Part shown: positions 35,396 to 44,216 of the stretch, one piece after another
How the letters are laid out: each line of letters starts with the position of its first letter
How positions within the stretch are numbered: position 1 is the stretch's first letter
NCBI GenBank assembly: GCA_017416465.1
Contig: JAFQCK010000141.1
Location: 109,242-173,241 of the forward strand
Source: Lachnospiraceae bacterium
GTDB lineage: Bacteria > Bacillota > Clostridia > Lachnospirales > Lachnospiraceae
Direction of reading: 5' to 3'
DNA length: 64,000 nt
Made by a program: the position numbers and the translations under genes
The notes under the pieces: model-generated
Told to the model about the DNA's origin: nothing
The model's database searches: none
What the model saw: the letters and a program-made list of their open reading frames with translations, nothing else

Positions 35396-36604
35396 ATGAA
35401 AAAGCTACTAACTATTATTATGTGCTTGTGTCTTTGTGTGCAGATGACAGCATGTACATTAGGCGAAGACACAAAATGGATTAAGGAAGATTCAAAGAAG
35501 ATTGGTAGTGATATTACCTGTGGTCAGTTTATGATAGACGGAGTGGTATTTAATTTTCCGATGGATTTACAGGATATTTTAGATAAAGGTTGGCATATAT
35601 CAAATAATATCGCTAATGATAAGACATTTTTATTGGATGTAGGAGAAAGTGCAGAAGAATTTCAGTTATTTCCTGATGATGACCATGAGAACTCTATTTT
35701 AGTATCTGTTGTAAATATGGGAGATAAAAAGGCAACTGTTGATGAATGTATGGTTATGAGCGTAAGGCTTAAAGAAAATCATTTTGATTATCTTTTACCG
35801 GGAGAAATTACAAGAAGAAGTACACAAAAGGATGTAGAGAAAGCTTACGGAGAACCTGTTGAAGTAGAAGAAAAAGATAGAGAAAAAATATATTATTATA
35901 CATATACAACAGATGAAGGGTTTGCTTGTAATGTAATGCTTAGTGTGTATAACAAAGAAAATGCTAAGAATCCACTTTCAGAAGTTTATTATTGGATAGA
36001 TTTTGAAGAAAGTTTTGGCGGAGATAATGGATGTCAAACATATGTAGATTCAACAATGAAAGCAAGTTATCATAATGATTTTGAAGATTATGTTAATAAT
36101 GGTTATGATACTAAAGAAGGTGCAGAGGAATTATATCAGTCAGAAGTAGAATATTATGCATATGGTATTATGGAATATTCTGAAGTTGATTATACTTGCA
36201 TAACAGATGAAATTTTTAATGAATATTGTGATATTTCTAAAGAGGTACTTTCGAAGGTTGATTGGGAATTATCTGATTTTGAAGACAATGGTGATGGCAC
36301 ATATAAAGTTGAATTAACATTGTTCCCTACAAACTATTATGATGTTATTACATCTAAAGTAGATGAAGCTATTGATGAATTTAATACTAAATATGAGACA
36401 GTAGATTTTGATGTTTTGAGTGATGATGAAATGGCAGAAATTGAGTGTGATTATGCGAAAATTGTACTTGATTCGATTAAAGGACTTGAAAAAGATATTG
36501 AAGTTGTAAGTGGTATTAAAAGAGTGTATGAAATTGATGTAGATGGTTTCACAGAAACTCAGTGGGAAGAAATTGATGATATAATAATGGGATTTAAGTC
36601 ATAA
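35396..36604 (+). CDS. Predicted lipoprotein of unknown function
   Basis: This 402-residue protein has an N-terminal lipoprotein signal (KK, hydrophobic core, lipobox MTAC with Cys20). The mature part is very acidic. It starts with a segment common in Clostridial surface lipoproteins (FMIDGVVFNFPMDLQDILDKGW) and includes TRRSTQKDVEKAYGEPVEV, a fold-like motif seen in repeated-domain lipoproteins. It is exported and membrane-anchored on the outside. The start has GGAGAAAG upstream. It is monocistronic, with its own terminator. The function is not known. Confidence 0.7.
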   Translation: MKKLLTIIMCLCLCVQMTACTLGEDTKWIKEDSKKIGSDITCGQFMIDGVVFNFPMDLQDILDKGWHISNNIANDKTFLLDVGESAEEFQLFPDDDHENSILVSVVNMGDKKATVDECMVMSVRLKENHFDYLLPGEITRRSTQKDVEKAYGEPVEVEEKDREKIYYYTYTTDEGFACNVMLSVYNKENAKNPLSEVYYWIDFEESFGGDNGCQTYVDSTMKASYHNDFEDYVNNGYDTKEGAEELYQSEVEYYAYGIMEYSEVDYTCITDEIFNEYCDISKEVLSKVDWELSDFEDNGDGTYKVELTLFPTNYYDVITSKVDEAIDEFNTKYETVDFDVLSDDEMAEIECDYAKIVLDSIKGLEKDIEVVSGIKRVYEIDVDGFTETQWEEIDDIIMGFKS

Positions 36605-36623
36605 TAAATAATAATTATAATGC

Positions 36624-36678
36624 AAAAACTCTGAATTAAATATTTTTAGGTATTTAGTTTAGAGTTTTTTATTTTATT
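36624..36678 (+). terminator. Terminator after the lipoprotein gene
   Basis: AAAAACTCTGAA (from 36624) pairs with the TTTAGAGTTTTTT region (36658-36670), followed by a T-rich run. Confidence 0.65.
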
Positions 36679-36799
36679 GAAATAATTTAATTGTTTTTAT
36701 GAAAATATAATATTATAATATTGTATAGTGAGATTTTCAAATTTAATAATTAAATTTGAATAAAGTGCGAAAATATAAATTTTCTTTGAAAGGATAAGT

Positions 36800-37864
36800 A
36801 TGATGAATAATGAAGGTAAAGAGAAGAAGGATGATTTTTATCAGTCTAAATTCGATTATTATAGTAAGATAATTGGTAGACTTATGATAGTTTCAACTAT
36901 TGCTTATTTGGCTTTTTTTGTAACTGATTGTCAGATATTTGGCAGATTTGCAAATGAAACATTTATACCAAGAATAATTATAATTATTCCGCTGACTATA
37001 TTTTTGATTTTATATAAAAAAATTAAAAATTATAAGATAATTGTTCCTGCTACATATTTAATGATTCATATAATTATTTGGTGTACAGATTGGGCTACAT
37101 ATATTTTACCTGACAGGTCATTTGCCAGTGAAGGTATGATAGTGATGAATCTTATATTTTTATGTGCCGGTTATTCAGCACCGTTTTATTATAGTACAAT
37201 AGCTCATGCATTGATGCTTGTTGATATTATTGTAGCAGATATGTTTATTCATTATGATAGTTTAACAATGATGATTTTATTTAATTTGCCTTGTATTATA
37301 GCTATATGTATTATGAATAAGTTTATGGAAAATGGATATATGGATCATTATCTTACAAGAAAGCAACTTGAAAAGCTTGTAGTGCATGATCAATTAACCA
37401 ATGTTTATAATAGAAACAAATTAAAAGAATTAAGCTATGGTGAAACAGAAGAATTTAATTTTCCGAAAGATATGGAAGTATGTATTTTAATTATAGATAT
37501 TGATTTCTTCAAGAAAGTAAATGATGTATATGGTCATGAAGCGGGGGATGTGGTTTTGAAAAATACTGCTAAAATTTTAAAAAATACAGTTAGAGCTTCT
37601 GATTACATAATTCGTTGGGGAGGAGAAGAATTTGTGATTATAATGCAAGGATGTTCGATTGAAGCAGGAATGTCTGTTGCAGAAAAGATACGAAAAAATA
37701 TTGAAAATAGTGAAAACGGAATATGTAAAGTAACTGCATCTATTGGTATTTCATCATATGAAGGTGGCAATTATCACGATGCAATAGGTTGTGCAGATAA
37801 GGCGTTATATAAGGCGAAGTCAGATGGAAGAAACAGAGTGGTTAAATATAATAGAGGAGATTAG
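36800..37864 (+). CDS. Membrane diguanylate cyclase
   Basis: This 354-residue protein has six hydrophobic segments in the first 180 residues (a MASE-like sensor), then a GGDEF domain. LVVHDQLTNVYNRNKL starts the domain, IIDIDFFKKVNDVYGHEAGD has the metal-binding Asp residues, and RWGGEEFVII gives an intact GGEEF active site (274-278). It should synthesise cyclic di-GMP at the membrane. There is no inhibitory RxxD clearly in place. GAAAGGA precedes ATG. A downstream palindromic element separates it from a formyltransferase gene. Confidence 0.85.
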   Translation: MMNNEGKEKKDDFYQSKFDYYSKIIGRLMIVSTIAYLAFFVTDCQIFGRFANETFIPRIIIIIPLTIFLILYKKIKNYKIIVPATYLMIHIIIWCTDWATYILPDRSFASEGMIVMNLIFLCAGYSAPFYYSTIAHALMLVDIIVADMFIHYDSLTMMILFNLPCIIAICIMNKFMENGYMDHYLTRKQLEKLVVHDQLTNVYNRNKLKELSYGETEEFNFPKDMEVCILIIDIDFFKKVNDVYGHEAGDVVLKNTAKILKNTVRASDYIIRWGGEEFVIIMQGCSIEAGMSVAEKIRKNIENSENGICKVTASIGISSYEGGNYHDAIGCADKALYKAKSDGRNRVVKYNRGD

Positions 37865-37900
37865 TGTGAAAAATAAGTCTGATGACATTATTTTTTACAC

Positions 37901-37996
37901 AGCTATTTGTTTCTGAGCGAAAGCAAATAGCTTATCCGACACGAGAAACTCTTCGAGATTTCTCGTGCGGTTCTTCGCGATAAAATCGCTCAGAAA
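37901..37996 (+). repeat. Structured palindromic element upstream of the formyltransferase
   Basis: Long pairings can be seen: AGCTATTTG (37901-37909) with CAAATAGCT (37924-37932), CACGAGAAACTC (37940-37951) with GAGATTTCTCGTG (37955-37967), and TTTCTGAGCGA (37910-37920) with TCGCTCAGAAA (37986-37996). The last pair overlaps the loop of the first, so alternative folds or a pseudoknot are possible. No T run follows. It may be a repeat element or a leader structure. Confidence 0.5.
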
Positions 37997-38007
37997 TGAG
38001 GATTAAT

Positions 38008-38787
38008 ATGAAAATTGCATATATAGGGATAGATTTATTTTACCCGGTATTAATGGCTTTAGAGAAAAATGGTTGTGAAATAGCAAAAATATTTACTTGT
38101 AAAACGGATAATATCACAGAATTTAATGTTGAAATAATTGATTATGCAAAGAAAAATAATATTCCTTATACTATGGATAGAATAACTAAAGAAGATATTC
38201 AGGAATTATTGGATGTTGGTGTTGAGGCTATTATTTGTGCAGGATATTATTATCTTATACCGGTTATGAAAGAGATGCCGATGGTCAACATACATCCGAC
38301 ACTTTTGCCTATTGGTCGTGGTTCGTGGCCAATGCCTAGAATTATTAAGGAAAAACATAAGAAAAGTGGAGTTACAATGCATAAAATTGAAAAGGATTTT
38401 GATACAGGTGATATAATCTTACAGAAGGAATTTATATTAGATAAGGAAGAAACACATTCAACTTATATGAATAAAGTATATGAGTTGTGCAATGAGATGG
38501 TAGAAGAATTAATATTAGATTTTAATAATCTATATCAAGAGGCTAAAGAACAAAGTGAAGGTGAATATTGGGAAATTCCGGATGAATTAGAATATACTGT
38601 TACAAGAGATATGAGTATAGAAGAAGCTGATTTAATATTAAGAGCATTTTATGGATATGAATGTATTTATAAGGCAGTTGACAAAAAAGAAAAAGTTATG
38701 AGCGGAAGAGCTGTAAGGTATAAAAAAAATATAGATGAATATATTTATCTTCCGATAAAAGATGGATATATTGAAATAGATAGATAG
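38008..38787 (+). CDS. Formyltransferase-family protein
   Basis: The protein has about 259 residues. Motifs of the Fmt/PurN/ArnA formyltransferase fold are present: NIHPTLLPIGRGSWPMPR (Asn94, His96), GVTMHKIEKDFDTGDIIL (Asp132), giving the N-H-D catalytic triad. It is shorter than methionyl-tRNA formyltransferase and lacks its C-terminal OB domain, so it is more likely a sugar- or amine-modifying transferase. ATG 38008 is chosen because GAGG lies six bases upstream; ATG 37996 lies inside the hairpin arm. The substrate is unknown. Confidence 0.75.
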   Translation: MKIAYIGIDLFYPVLMALEKNGCEIAKIFTCKTDNITEFNVEIIDYAKKNNIPYTMDRITKEDIQELLDVGVEAIICAGYYYLIPVMKEMPMVNIHPTLLPIGRGSWPMPRIIKEKHKKSGVTMHKIEKDFDTGDIILQKEFILDKEETHSTYMNKVYELCNEMVEELILDFNNLYQEAKEQSEGEYWEIPDELEYTVTRDMSIEEADLILRAFYGYECIYKAVDKKEKVMSGRAVRYKKNIDEYIYLPIKDGYIEIDR

Positions 38788-38797
38788 TTATTAGAAT

Positions 38798-38840
38798 AAA
38801 AGATTAGGACATATATAAAATTCCTAATCTTTTTTATTTT
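38798..38840 (+). terminator. Terminator after the formyltransferase gene
   Basis: AAAAGATTAGGA (38798-38809) with its complement (38822-38833), followed by T-rich DNA. A textbook intrinsic terminator. Confidence 0.8.
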
Positions 38841-39136
38841 TATAGGAGAGTTCTTCAAACTTACATATACGATAAAAATAATTTACAAGATGTGTAAAAA
38901 TGCATATAGTAGATAAAGATATAGCGTTATATGGTTTACATAACTTAGAAACTTGAATAATTGTTAAAAAAATTGTAAAAAATATTTAATAAATAAAAAA
39001 TAATTACATTTAAATATGACTGTCAAAATGCATAATAAAAAAAGAAAATAAATAAAAAAATTGTATACTTTTTAACTTGAACAAAAATTTCGACATCATA
39101 TAAATAGTTCAAAGTTCCAAAGATTGATAAATCATA
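38841..39136. other. AT-rich intergenic stretch
   Basis: Nearly 300 bases without a coding frame or strong structure. ACTGTCAA at 39019-39026 is repeated in inverted orientation over the -35 box at 39137-39144 and could be an operator half-site; this is tentative. Confidence 0.3.
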
Positions 39137-39165
39137 TTGACAGTTTTGACGCAGATAAATATAAT
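39137..39165 (+). promoter_or_regulatory. Consensus promoter for the SleB-like gene
   Basis: TTGACA at 39137-39142, a 17-base spacer and TATAAT at 39160-39165, a perfect sigma-A match. It lies 56 bases upstream of the ATG. Confidence 0.75.
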
Positions 39166-39220
39166 GTCACACGAGCTTGAAAAAGCTTGAAACTAATAAA
39201 ATGAAAGAAGAGGAGTAGTT

Positions 39221-40189
39221 ATGTTAAACATTTGCTCATTATTTCAGGGATTTTTTGGATTTATCAAAAATATTAACAAGAAAGCATATAGGACACAGGC
39301 TGTTATCTTAGTTGGAGCAGTTTTAGTGGCAGTTATATGTTTTTGTGCTAAGGATTTTGGGGGTTCGGGAAAAAATGCATCAACAGCAAATAGGGTAACT
39401 AAAGGAAATGTTGAAGCAGTTACTGAAACAGATGAAACAGATGCAGTAATTGATGTAATAGGGGCATCACTTTTACCAATCGAAAGAGAACAGGTAGGAT
39501 TAGAAAATTCACAGACATCTTTAGCACAGAGTAGTATAGATGAATTAAATTACTTAAATAAATCTACTGAAGTAAATGAATCAGAAAAAGATTCAAATGA
39601 TAAAATTGAAAGTTTCAAAAATAATGAAATGGAAACAAATCAATCTGAAACTTTAGAAAAAGAGACGGAAACACAGACAGAAGAAATTGTTGAAGAGACT
39701 GTTACAGAAGAAACTACTGAAAATAATACAGTAAATAATCAGGTATCAGAGGCTCCTATTGTAGAAAAGGAAACGGTTGTCGTTTCTGCTACAATGAATT
39801 CCTGTGTATCGATGACTGATGAAGAATATCAGTGGTTGCTTAAAATAGTTGAAGCTGAAGCAGGAGACCAGGATGATATTGGTAAAATTTTGGTTGTTAA
39901 TGTTATTTTTAACAGAGTTAGAAGCGGAAAATTTCCGAATAGTGTTACCGGTGTTATTTTCCAAAATAGTGGAAGAACATACCAGTTTCAGCCTGTTAAG
40001 AATGGAAGAATATATGATATGAATCCTTCACAGAATACAATTGATTGTGTAAACAGAGCTATGAGTGGTGAAGATTATTCAGAGGGAGCTTTGTTTTTTA
40101 CAATGAGAACATCAAGTAACAGTTGGTTTAATACATCGTTAAATCTGTTATTTGTTCATGGAGATCATTATTTTTATACTTATTATTAA
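39221..40189 (+). CDS. Cell-wall hydrolase, SleB/Hydrolase_2 domain
   Basis: In this 322-residue protein, a membrane helix at about 27-45 anchors it outside the cell. A Glu/Thr/Ser-rich low-complexity linker (about 55-190) follows. The C-terminal 120 residues form the SleB/CwlJ hydrolase domain: EYQWLLKIVEAEAGDQDD with the catalytic Glu, then ILVVNVIFNRV, and an FTMRTSSNSWF segment. Family members cleave peptidoglycan during spore germination or vegetative growth. The window gives no sign of which. AGAGGAG precedes ATG; a strong promoter lies upstream. Confidence 0.8.
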   Translation: MLNICSLFQGFFGFIKNINKKAYRTQAVILVGAVLVAVICFCAKDFGGSGKNASTANRVTKGNVEAVTETDETDAVIDVIGASLLPIEREQVGLENSQTSLAQSSIDELNYLNKSTEVNESEKDSNDKIESFKNNEMETNQSETLEKETETQTEEIVEETVTEETTENNTVNNQVSEAPIVEKETVVVSATMNSCVSMTDEEYQWLLKIVEAEAGDQDDIGKILVVNVIFNRVRSGKFPNSVTGVIFQNSGRTYQFQPVKNGRIYDMNPSQNTIDCVNRAMSGEDYSEGALFFTMRTSSNSWFNTSLNLLFVHGDHYFYTYY

Positions 40190-40219
40190 TCGTAATATTA
40201 GTAAGAAAATATTTATTGC

Positions 40220-40248
40220 TTGTCTAATAATTGAGACTGTGCTATAAT
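40220..40248 (+). promoter_or_regulatory. thrC promoter
   Basis: TTGTCT at 40220-40225, a 17-base spacer and TATAAT at 40243-40248. Confidence 0.7.
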
Positions 40249-40270
40249 CTTCAAGATAAGAAAAAATTAA

Positions 40271-40302
40271 TTAGAGTGTTAAATGAAAATTTGACACTCT
40301 AA
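40271..40302 (+). promoter_or_regulatory. thrC leader hairpin with GAAA tetraloop
   Basis: A 14-bp stem with one G-U pair (40271-40284 with 40289-40302) closed by GAAA, located about 15 bases after the expected transcription start and just before the ribosome binding site. There is no T run, so it is not a terminator. Confidence 0.55.
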
Positions 40303-40327
40303 TTCTAATAATAAAAGAGAGAAAGGC

Positions 40328-41830
40328 ATGGTGAATGTTTTGGATTTACTATATAAAAGTACTAGAAGTGAAGATGAAGTGGTTACAGCTTCGCAAGCTA
40401 TATTAAAAGGTCTTGCAAGCGATGGTGGTTTGTTCGTTCCAACAGCTATACCTAAATTAAATGTATCGCTTTCGGAATTATCAAAGATGTCATATAAAGA
40501 GACAGCTTATGTTGTTATGAAAGAATTTTTAACTGATTTTACAGAAGAAGAGTTAAAAAATTGTATAGATAAAGCTTATGATGAAAAGTTTGACACAGAA
40601 GAAATTGCACCATTAGTAAAAGCAGAAGGTGCATATTATCTTGAGCTTTTCCATGGAGCAACAATTGCATTTAAAGATATGGCACTTTCTATATTGCCTC
40701 ATCTTCTTACAACTTCTGCAAAGAAGAATAATGTAAAGAATGACATTGTAATTCTTACAGCTACATCAGGTGATACAGGTAAAGCGGCATTAGCAGGTTT
40801 TGCAAGTGTTCCCGGTACAAAGATTATTGTATTCTATCCAAAGGGTGGAGTTAGTCCTATTCAGGAGAAACAGATGGTTACACAGAAAGGTGATAATACA
40901 TTTGTTGTTGGTATTAAAGGAAACTTTGACCAAGCTCAGAGTGGTGTAAAAGCTATATTTGGAGATAAAGAGCTTGAAAAGGAAATGAATGCAGCAGGAT
41001 TCCAGTTCTCATCAGCTAACTCTATTAATATAGGAAGACTTGTTCCTCAGGTTGTATATTATGTATATGCTTATGCTAAGCTTCTTGCTAATGAAGAGAT
41101 TACAGAAGGTGAGAAGATTAATGTTGTAGTTCCAACAGGTAACTTCGGTAACATTCTTGCAGCATATTATGCTAAGAATATGGGACTTCCGATTGATAAG
41201 TTTGTATGTGCTTCTAATGAAAACAAAGTATTATATGATTTCTTTACAACTGGTACATATGATAAGAACAGAGATTTTATTCTTACAACATCTCCATCAA
41301 TGGATATTCTTATTTCAAGTAATCTTGAAAGATTAATTTATAAGATTGCAGGAAATGATTCATCTAAGAACAAAGAGCTTATGACATCATTAAATACTAC
41401 AGGTTCATATGAGATTACAGATGATATGAAGAAAGAATTGGTTGATTTCTATGGTAACTATGCAAGTGAAGAAGAAACAGCTAAATTAATTAAATCTTTG
41501 TATGAAGAAACAGGATATGTTATTGATACACATACAGCGGTTGCTGCAGTGGTATATAATAAGTATAAAGCGGATTCTAAAGATGAGAACAAGACTGTTA
41601 TCGCTTCAACAGCAAGTCCATTCAAGTTTACAAGAAGTGTTATGAATGCTATTGATGAAAAATATGATTCAATGGGTGATTTCGAATTAGTAGATGAACT
41701 TAGTAAGATTGGTAATGTTAAAGTGCCTAATGCTATTGAAGAAATCAGAAATGCTAATGTATTACATGATACTGTTTGTGAAGTTGATGAAATGACTAAA
41801 GTTGTAAAGGACTTTTTAGGAATGAATTAA
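40328..41830 (+). CDS. thrC: Threonine synthase
   Basis: This 500-residue protein of fold-type II PLP enzymes makes threonine from O-phosphohomoserine. Motifs: LYKSTR near the start, LFHGATIAFKDMALSILPHL with the PLP lysine at position 116, TATSGDTGKAALAGF (phosphate binding), VPTGNFGNILAAYYAKNMGLP and STASPFKFTRSVM. The length suits the long thrC class. The start is uncertain by a codon: ATG 40328 or GTG 40331. It has its own promoter, leader hairpin and terminator. Confidence 0.93.
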   Translation: MVNVLDLLYKSTRSEDEVVTASQAILKGLASDGGLFVPTAIPKLNVSLSELSKMSYKETAYVVMKEFLTDFTEEELKNCIDKAYDEKFDTEEIAPLVKAEGAYYLELFHGATIAFKDMALSILPHLLTTSAKKNNVKNDIVILTATSGDTGKAALAGFASVPGTKIIVFYPKGGVSPIQEKQMVTQKGDNTFVVGIKGNFDQAQSGVKAIFGDKELEKEMNAAGFQFSSANSINIGRLVPQVVYYVYAYAKLLANEEITEGEKINVVVPTGNFGNILAAYYAKNMGLPIDKFVCASNENKVLYDFFTTGTYDKNRDFILTTSPSMDILISSNLERLIYKIAGNDSSKNKELMTSLNTTGSYEITDDMKKELVDFYGNYASEEETAKLIKSLYEETGYVIDTHTAVAAVVYNKYKADSKDENKTVIASTASPFKFTRSVMNAIDEKYDSMGDFELVDELSKIGNVKVPNAIEEIRNANVLHDTVCEVDEMTKVVKDFLGMN

Positions 41831-41859
41831 TTTATTAGATAGAAGTTTTGTGAAAATTG

Positions 41860-41890
41860 AAGGTAGGTTTTTATTAACCTACCTTTTTGT
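41860..41890 (+). terminator. thrC terminator
   Basis: AAGGTAGGTT (41860-41869) with its complement (41876-41885), then TTTTGTTTT. Confidence 0.85.
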
Positions 41891-41904
41891 TTTGAAATTA
41901 TAAT

Positions 41905-41939
41905 AGGCATTTAATGAAACTTATTTTCATTAAATGCCT
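41905..41939 (-). terminator. Terminator for the minus-strand cheY-cheX-like unit
   Basis: AGGCATTTAATGAAA (41905-41919) with its complement (41925-41939). On the minus strand the stem is followed by an AT-rich tract. It separates two convergent units. Confidence 0.6.
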
Positions 41940-41968
41940 TAATTGTTAGAATTATTAAATATTAAAAA

Positions 41969-42850
41969 CTAGACTGAAACTGAAAATCTTACTGTTCCAA
42001 ATGAGAACTGGAATGGTAAAATTACAGAATTAGCAACATCGCTAGGTGTTAACTCTGAAAGTGGAATAGGAGGTGTAAGTGTTAATTCAATCTGTTGATT
42101 GTTAGAAACATTTACTGTAAATAAACCATTATGTAAGTTAATAAAATCCTGAGCTGATGCTTCAACATATTCATTCAATTCATTGATGTCTTCACCTGAA
42201 TATCTGCATGAGAATTCAATAAGTGTAGCCTCATCAGCAAAAATATTAGTAGTAGATGTGAATTCACCATTAATTGACTGAGAAGTATATTTGTATGTTG
42301 TTGAACGAATCTCTTTCTCAGGTTGAAGCGGTGTAAAATCATCACCTATAAAACGAACTAAATTGTTGAGTAATAAAACAACAAACTCTTCATACAATTC
42401 AGGGTTAGATGTCCCTGAGAAGTCATAAAGGGAACTAACTAAAGTTTCAATCTTAGAATTCTCATTGTTAGCTATATCTTCATCAGTTAAAGAAAATTTT
42501 GATTTATATGAGTTAATAGCTTCTTCAAACTGTGCATTAGTCATATAACCCTTGTCAACAATTGCCTGACCTAAAAGTAAATATCCAAGTGGCTGAGCAT
42601 GTAATAATTCCATTACCTGATCTTCTGTCATATATCCTAATTCAACAGCAATATCACCAATACGTTTGTCCATTTTACTCTGAAGTTCATGAACTCTTTC
42701 AACCTGACTTGCAGTCATATATCCAGCATTAATAGCAAGAACACCAAGTTTCATTCTTGTTTCTTTTTTCTGCTGCATAGCTTCAACTAACTGCTCAGGA
42801 GTAACTAATTTTTCATTTAATAAATAATTTCCAAAAAATTGTGTAAACAT
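41969..42850 (-). CDS. MshEN-like repeat protein with CheX/CheC-type C-terminal domain
   Basis: In this 293-residue protein, the first 115 residues hold three repeats of a GspE/MshEN-like motif (LLNEKLVTPEQLVEAM, LAINAGYMTASQVERV, ELGYMTEDQVMELL). Such repeats bind c-di-GMP in some MshE proteins. The C-terminal half resembles CheX (VEASAQDFINLHNGLF, similar to the E-x-x-N phosphatase motif with Asp for Glu). Its gene directly follows a CheY-like gene whose stop region carries GGAGG for this ATG. A response-regulator phosphatase role and c-di-GMP binding are inferred. Confidence 0.6.
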   Translation of the reverse strand: MFTQFFGNYLLNEKLVTPEQLVEAMQQKKETRMKLGVLAINAGYMTASQVERVHELQSKMDKRIGDIAVELGYMTEDQVMELLHAQPLGYLLLGQAIVDKGYMTNAQFEEAINSYKSKFSLTDEDIANNENSKIETLVSSLYDFSGTSNPELYEEFVVLLLNNLVRFIGDDFTPLQPEKEIRSTTYKYTSQSINGEFTSTTNIFADEATLIEFSCRYSGEDINELNEYVEASAQDFINLHNGLFTVNVSNNQQIELTLTPPIPLSELTPSDVANSVILPFQFSFGTVRFSVSV

Positions 42851-43234
42851 TTATTTACCTCCTTTGCCACAGTATGTTTCAACTAATTTTTTAACCTGTT
42901 CATTATCAATAGGTTTCTGTAAGAAATCTCTTGCACCAGCTTTGATTGCATCTTTAAGAGATGACTGAGTACCAACTGATGATGCCATAATAATTGTAGT
43001 CTTAGGATTAATCTTAAGAATCTCTGTAAGAGCTTCTATACCATTTTTCTTTGGCATAACGATATCCATAAAAACAATGTCAGGTGTATGCGCTTCATAT
43101 TGTGTTATAGCTTCTTCTCCATCAGCTGCTTCATGTATTTCAGCACAACCAAGAGTAGCTAAACAATCTTTCAATTTCTTGCGTGATAAAATAGAATCAT
43201 CACATACAAGAACCTTTAATTCGCTAATATTCAT
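42851..43234 (-). CDS. CheY-like single-domain response regulator
   Basis: The receiver domain has 127 residues with acidic pocket Asp12-Asp13, phosphoacceptor Asp57 in DIVFMDIVMP, the SSVGTQ switch Ser/Thr and the FLQKPID lysine. There is no output domain. Its stop lies directly against the next start (minus strand), so the two proteins are made together. It may act through the CheX-like partner rather than the flagellar motor, because no other chemotaxis genes are in view. Confidence 0.85.
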   Translation of the reverse strand: MNISELKVLVCDDSILSRKKLKDCLATLGCAEIHEAADGEEAITQYEAHTPDIVFMDIVMPKKNGIEALTEILKINPKTTIIMASSVGTQSSLKDAIKAGARDFLQKPIDNEQVKKLVETYCGKGGK

Positions 43235-43281
43235 TGACTTAAACTCCTTTCGTTTTTGAATATACCAAACAATATGTATAT

Positions 43282-43310
43282 ATTGTACAATGTTTTTGGA
43301 AAAATTTCAA
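43282..43310 (-). promoter_or_regulatory. Promoter of the cheY-cheX-like unit
   Basis: On the minus strand, TTGAAA (43310-43305), a 17-base spacer and TACAAT (43287-43282). Confidence 0.55.
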
Positions 43311-43380
43311 TATCTTTAGCAAAATATATAAAAAATATTATTGCAGATTGTGTTTTTTTTGTTAAAAATATTGAAACAAA

Positions 43381-43409
43381 TTGACTTTTAATAATGTAAA
43401 AGATATACT
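43381..43409 (+). promoter_or_regulatory. Promoter of the VTC-DUF4956 operon
   Basis: TTGACT at 43381-43386, a 17-base spacer and TATACT at 43404-43409, divergent from the minus-strand unit. Confidence 0.6.
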
Positions 43410-43484
43410 TGTGAGTAGTTAAGCGTAAATAACGAATGTAAATGTATTAGTTTTACTAAGAATTTTGTGGAAAAGAGGCTTTTT

Positions 43485-44213
43485 ATGGCAATAGAGGTGT
43501 TTAATAGAGTGGAAAAGAAATATCTGATTGATGCAGATACATATGAAAGATTTTGTCAGGCTATAGAGCCTTATATGAATTATGATAAGCATTGTGTTGA
43601 CGGAGCTTTTTATTCTATTAATAATATTTATTATGATACAGATACAGATGAATTAATTAGACGCTCAATAGATAAACCACCTTACAAGGAAAAGTTAAGA
43701 CTTAGGAGCTATGGAGTTCCGGAGTTAGAAGATAAGGTATGGTTAGAAATAAAAAAGAAGTTTAAGGGAATAGTGAATAAGCGAAGGACACTGATAAGGT
43801 TATATAGAGCGTATGATTTTGTAGAAAAAGGTATTATTCCAAAAGCAAGTGGTTATCTAAATGAACAGGTAGTTAAAGAGCTAAAGTATTTCATAGATTT
43901 CTATAATCCGAAGCCTAAGCTTTTTTTGAAATATGACAGAATAGCAATGTTTGGGAAGGAGGATTCGGAATTAAGAATTACCTTTGATACGAATATTACT
44001 ACAAGAAGGTATGATTTAAGGCTCGAGGCCGGACAACATGGAGAAAAGCTTTTGGAAGAAGATATGATTCTTATGGAGATTAAGACGATAGATAGCTTAC
44101 CACTGTGGCTTACTAATATTCTTACGAATTTTGAGATAAAAAGTAATTCCTTTTCAAAATATGGTACGGAATATTTGAAGTATATAAAGAACTTAAAGAA
44201 AGGTATGGAATAA
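43485..44213 (+). CDS. VTC-domain (polyphosphate polymerase-like) protein
   Basis: The protein has about 242 residues. The VTC domain tunnel motifs are visible: FNRVEKKYLID at the start, KEKLRLRSYG (K-x-R-x-R), WLEIKKKFKGIVNKRR, and late YDRIAMFG, LRITFDTNI and MEIKT. This matches the nucleoside-triphosphate-binding VTC4-like fold. It is likely to polymerise phosphate or hydrolyse triphosphate. ATG 43485 is preferred over GTG 43467 because AGAGG lies six bases upstream. The next gene (DUF4956) is its standard partner, three bases downstream. Confidence 0.8.
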   Translation: MAIEVFNRVEKKYLIDADTYERFCQAIEPYMNYDKHCVDGAFYSINNIYYDTDTDELIRRSIDKPPYKEKLRLRSYGVPELEDKVWLEIKKKFKGIVNKRRTLIRLYRAYDFVEKGIIPKASGYLNEQVVKELKYFIDFYNPKPKLFLKYDRIAMFGKEDSELRITFDTNITTRRYDLRLEAGQHGEKLLEEDMILMEIKTIDSLPLWLTNILTNFEIKSNSFSKYGTEYLKYIKNLKKGME

Positions 44214-44216
44214 AAG

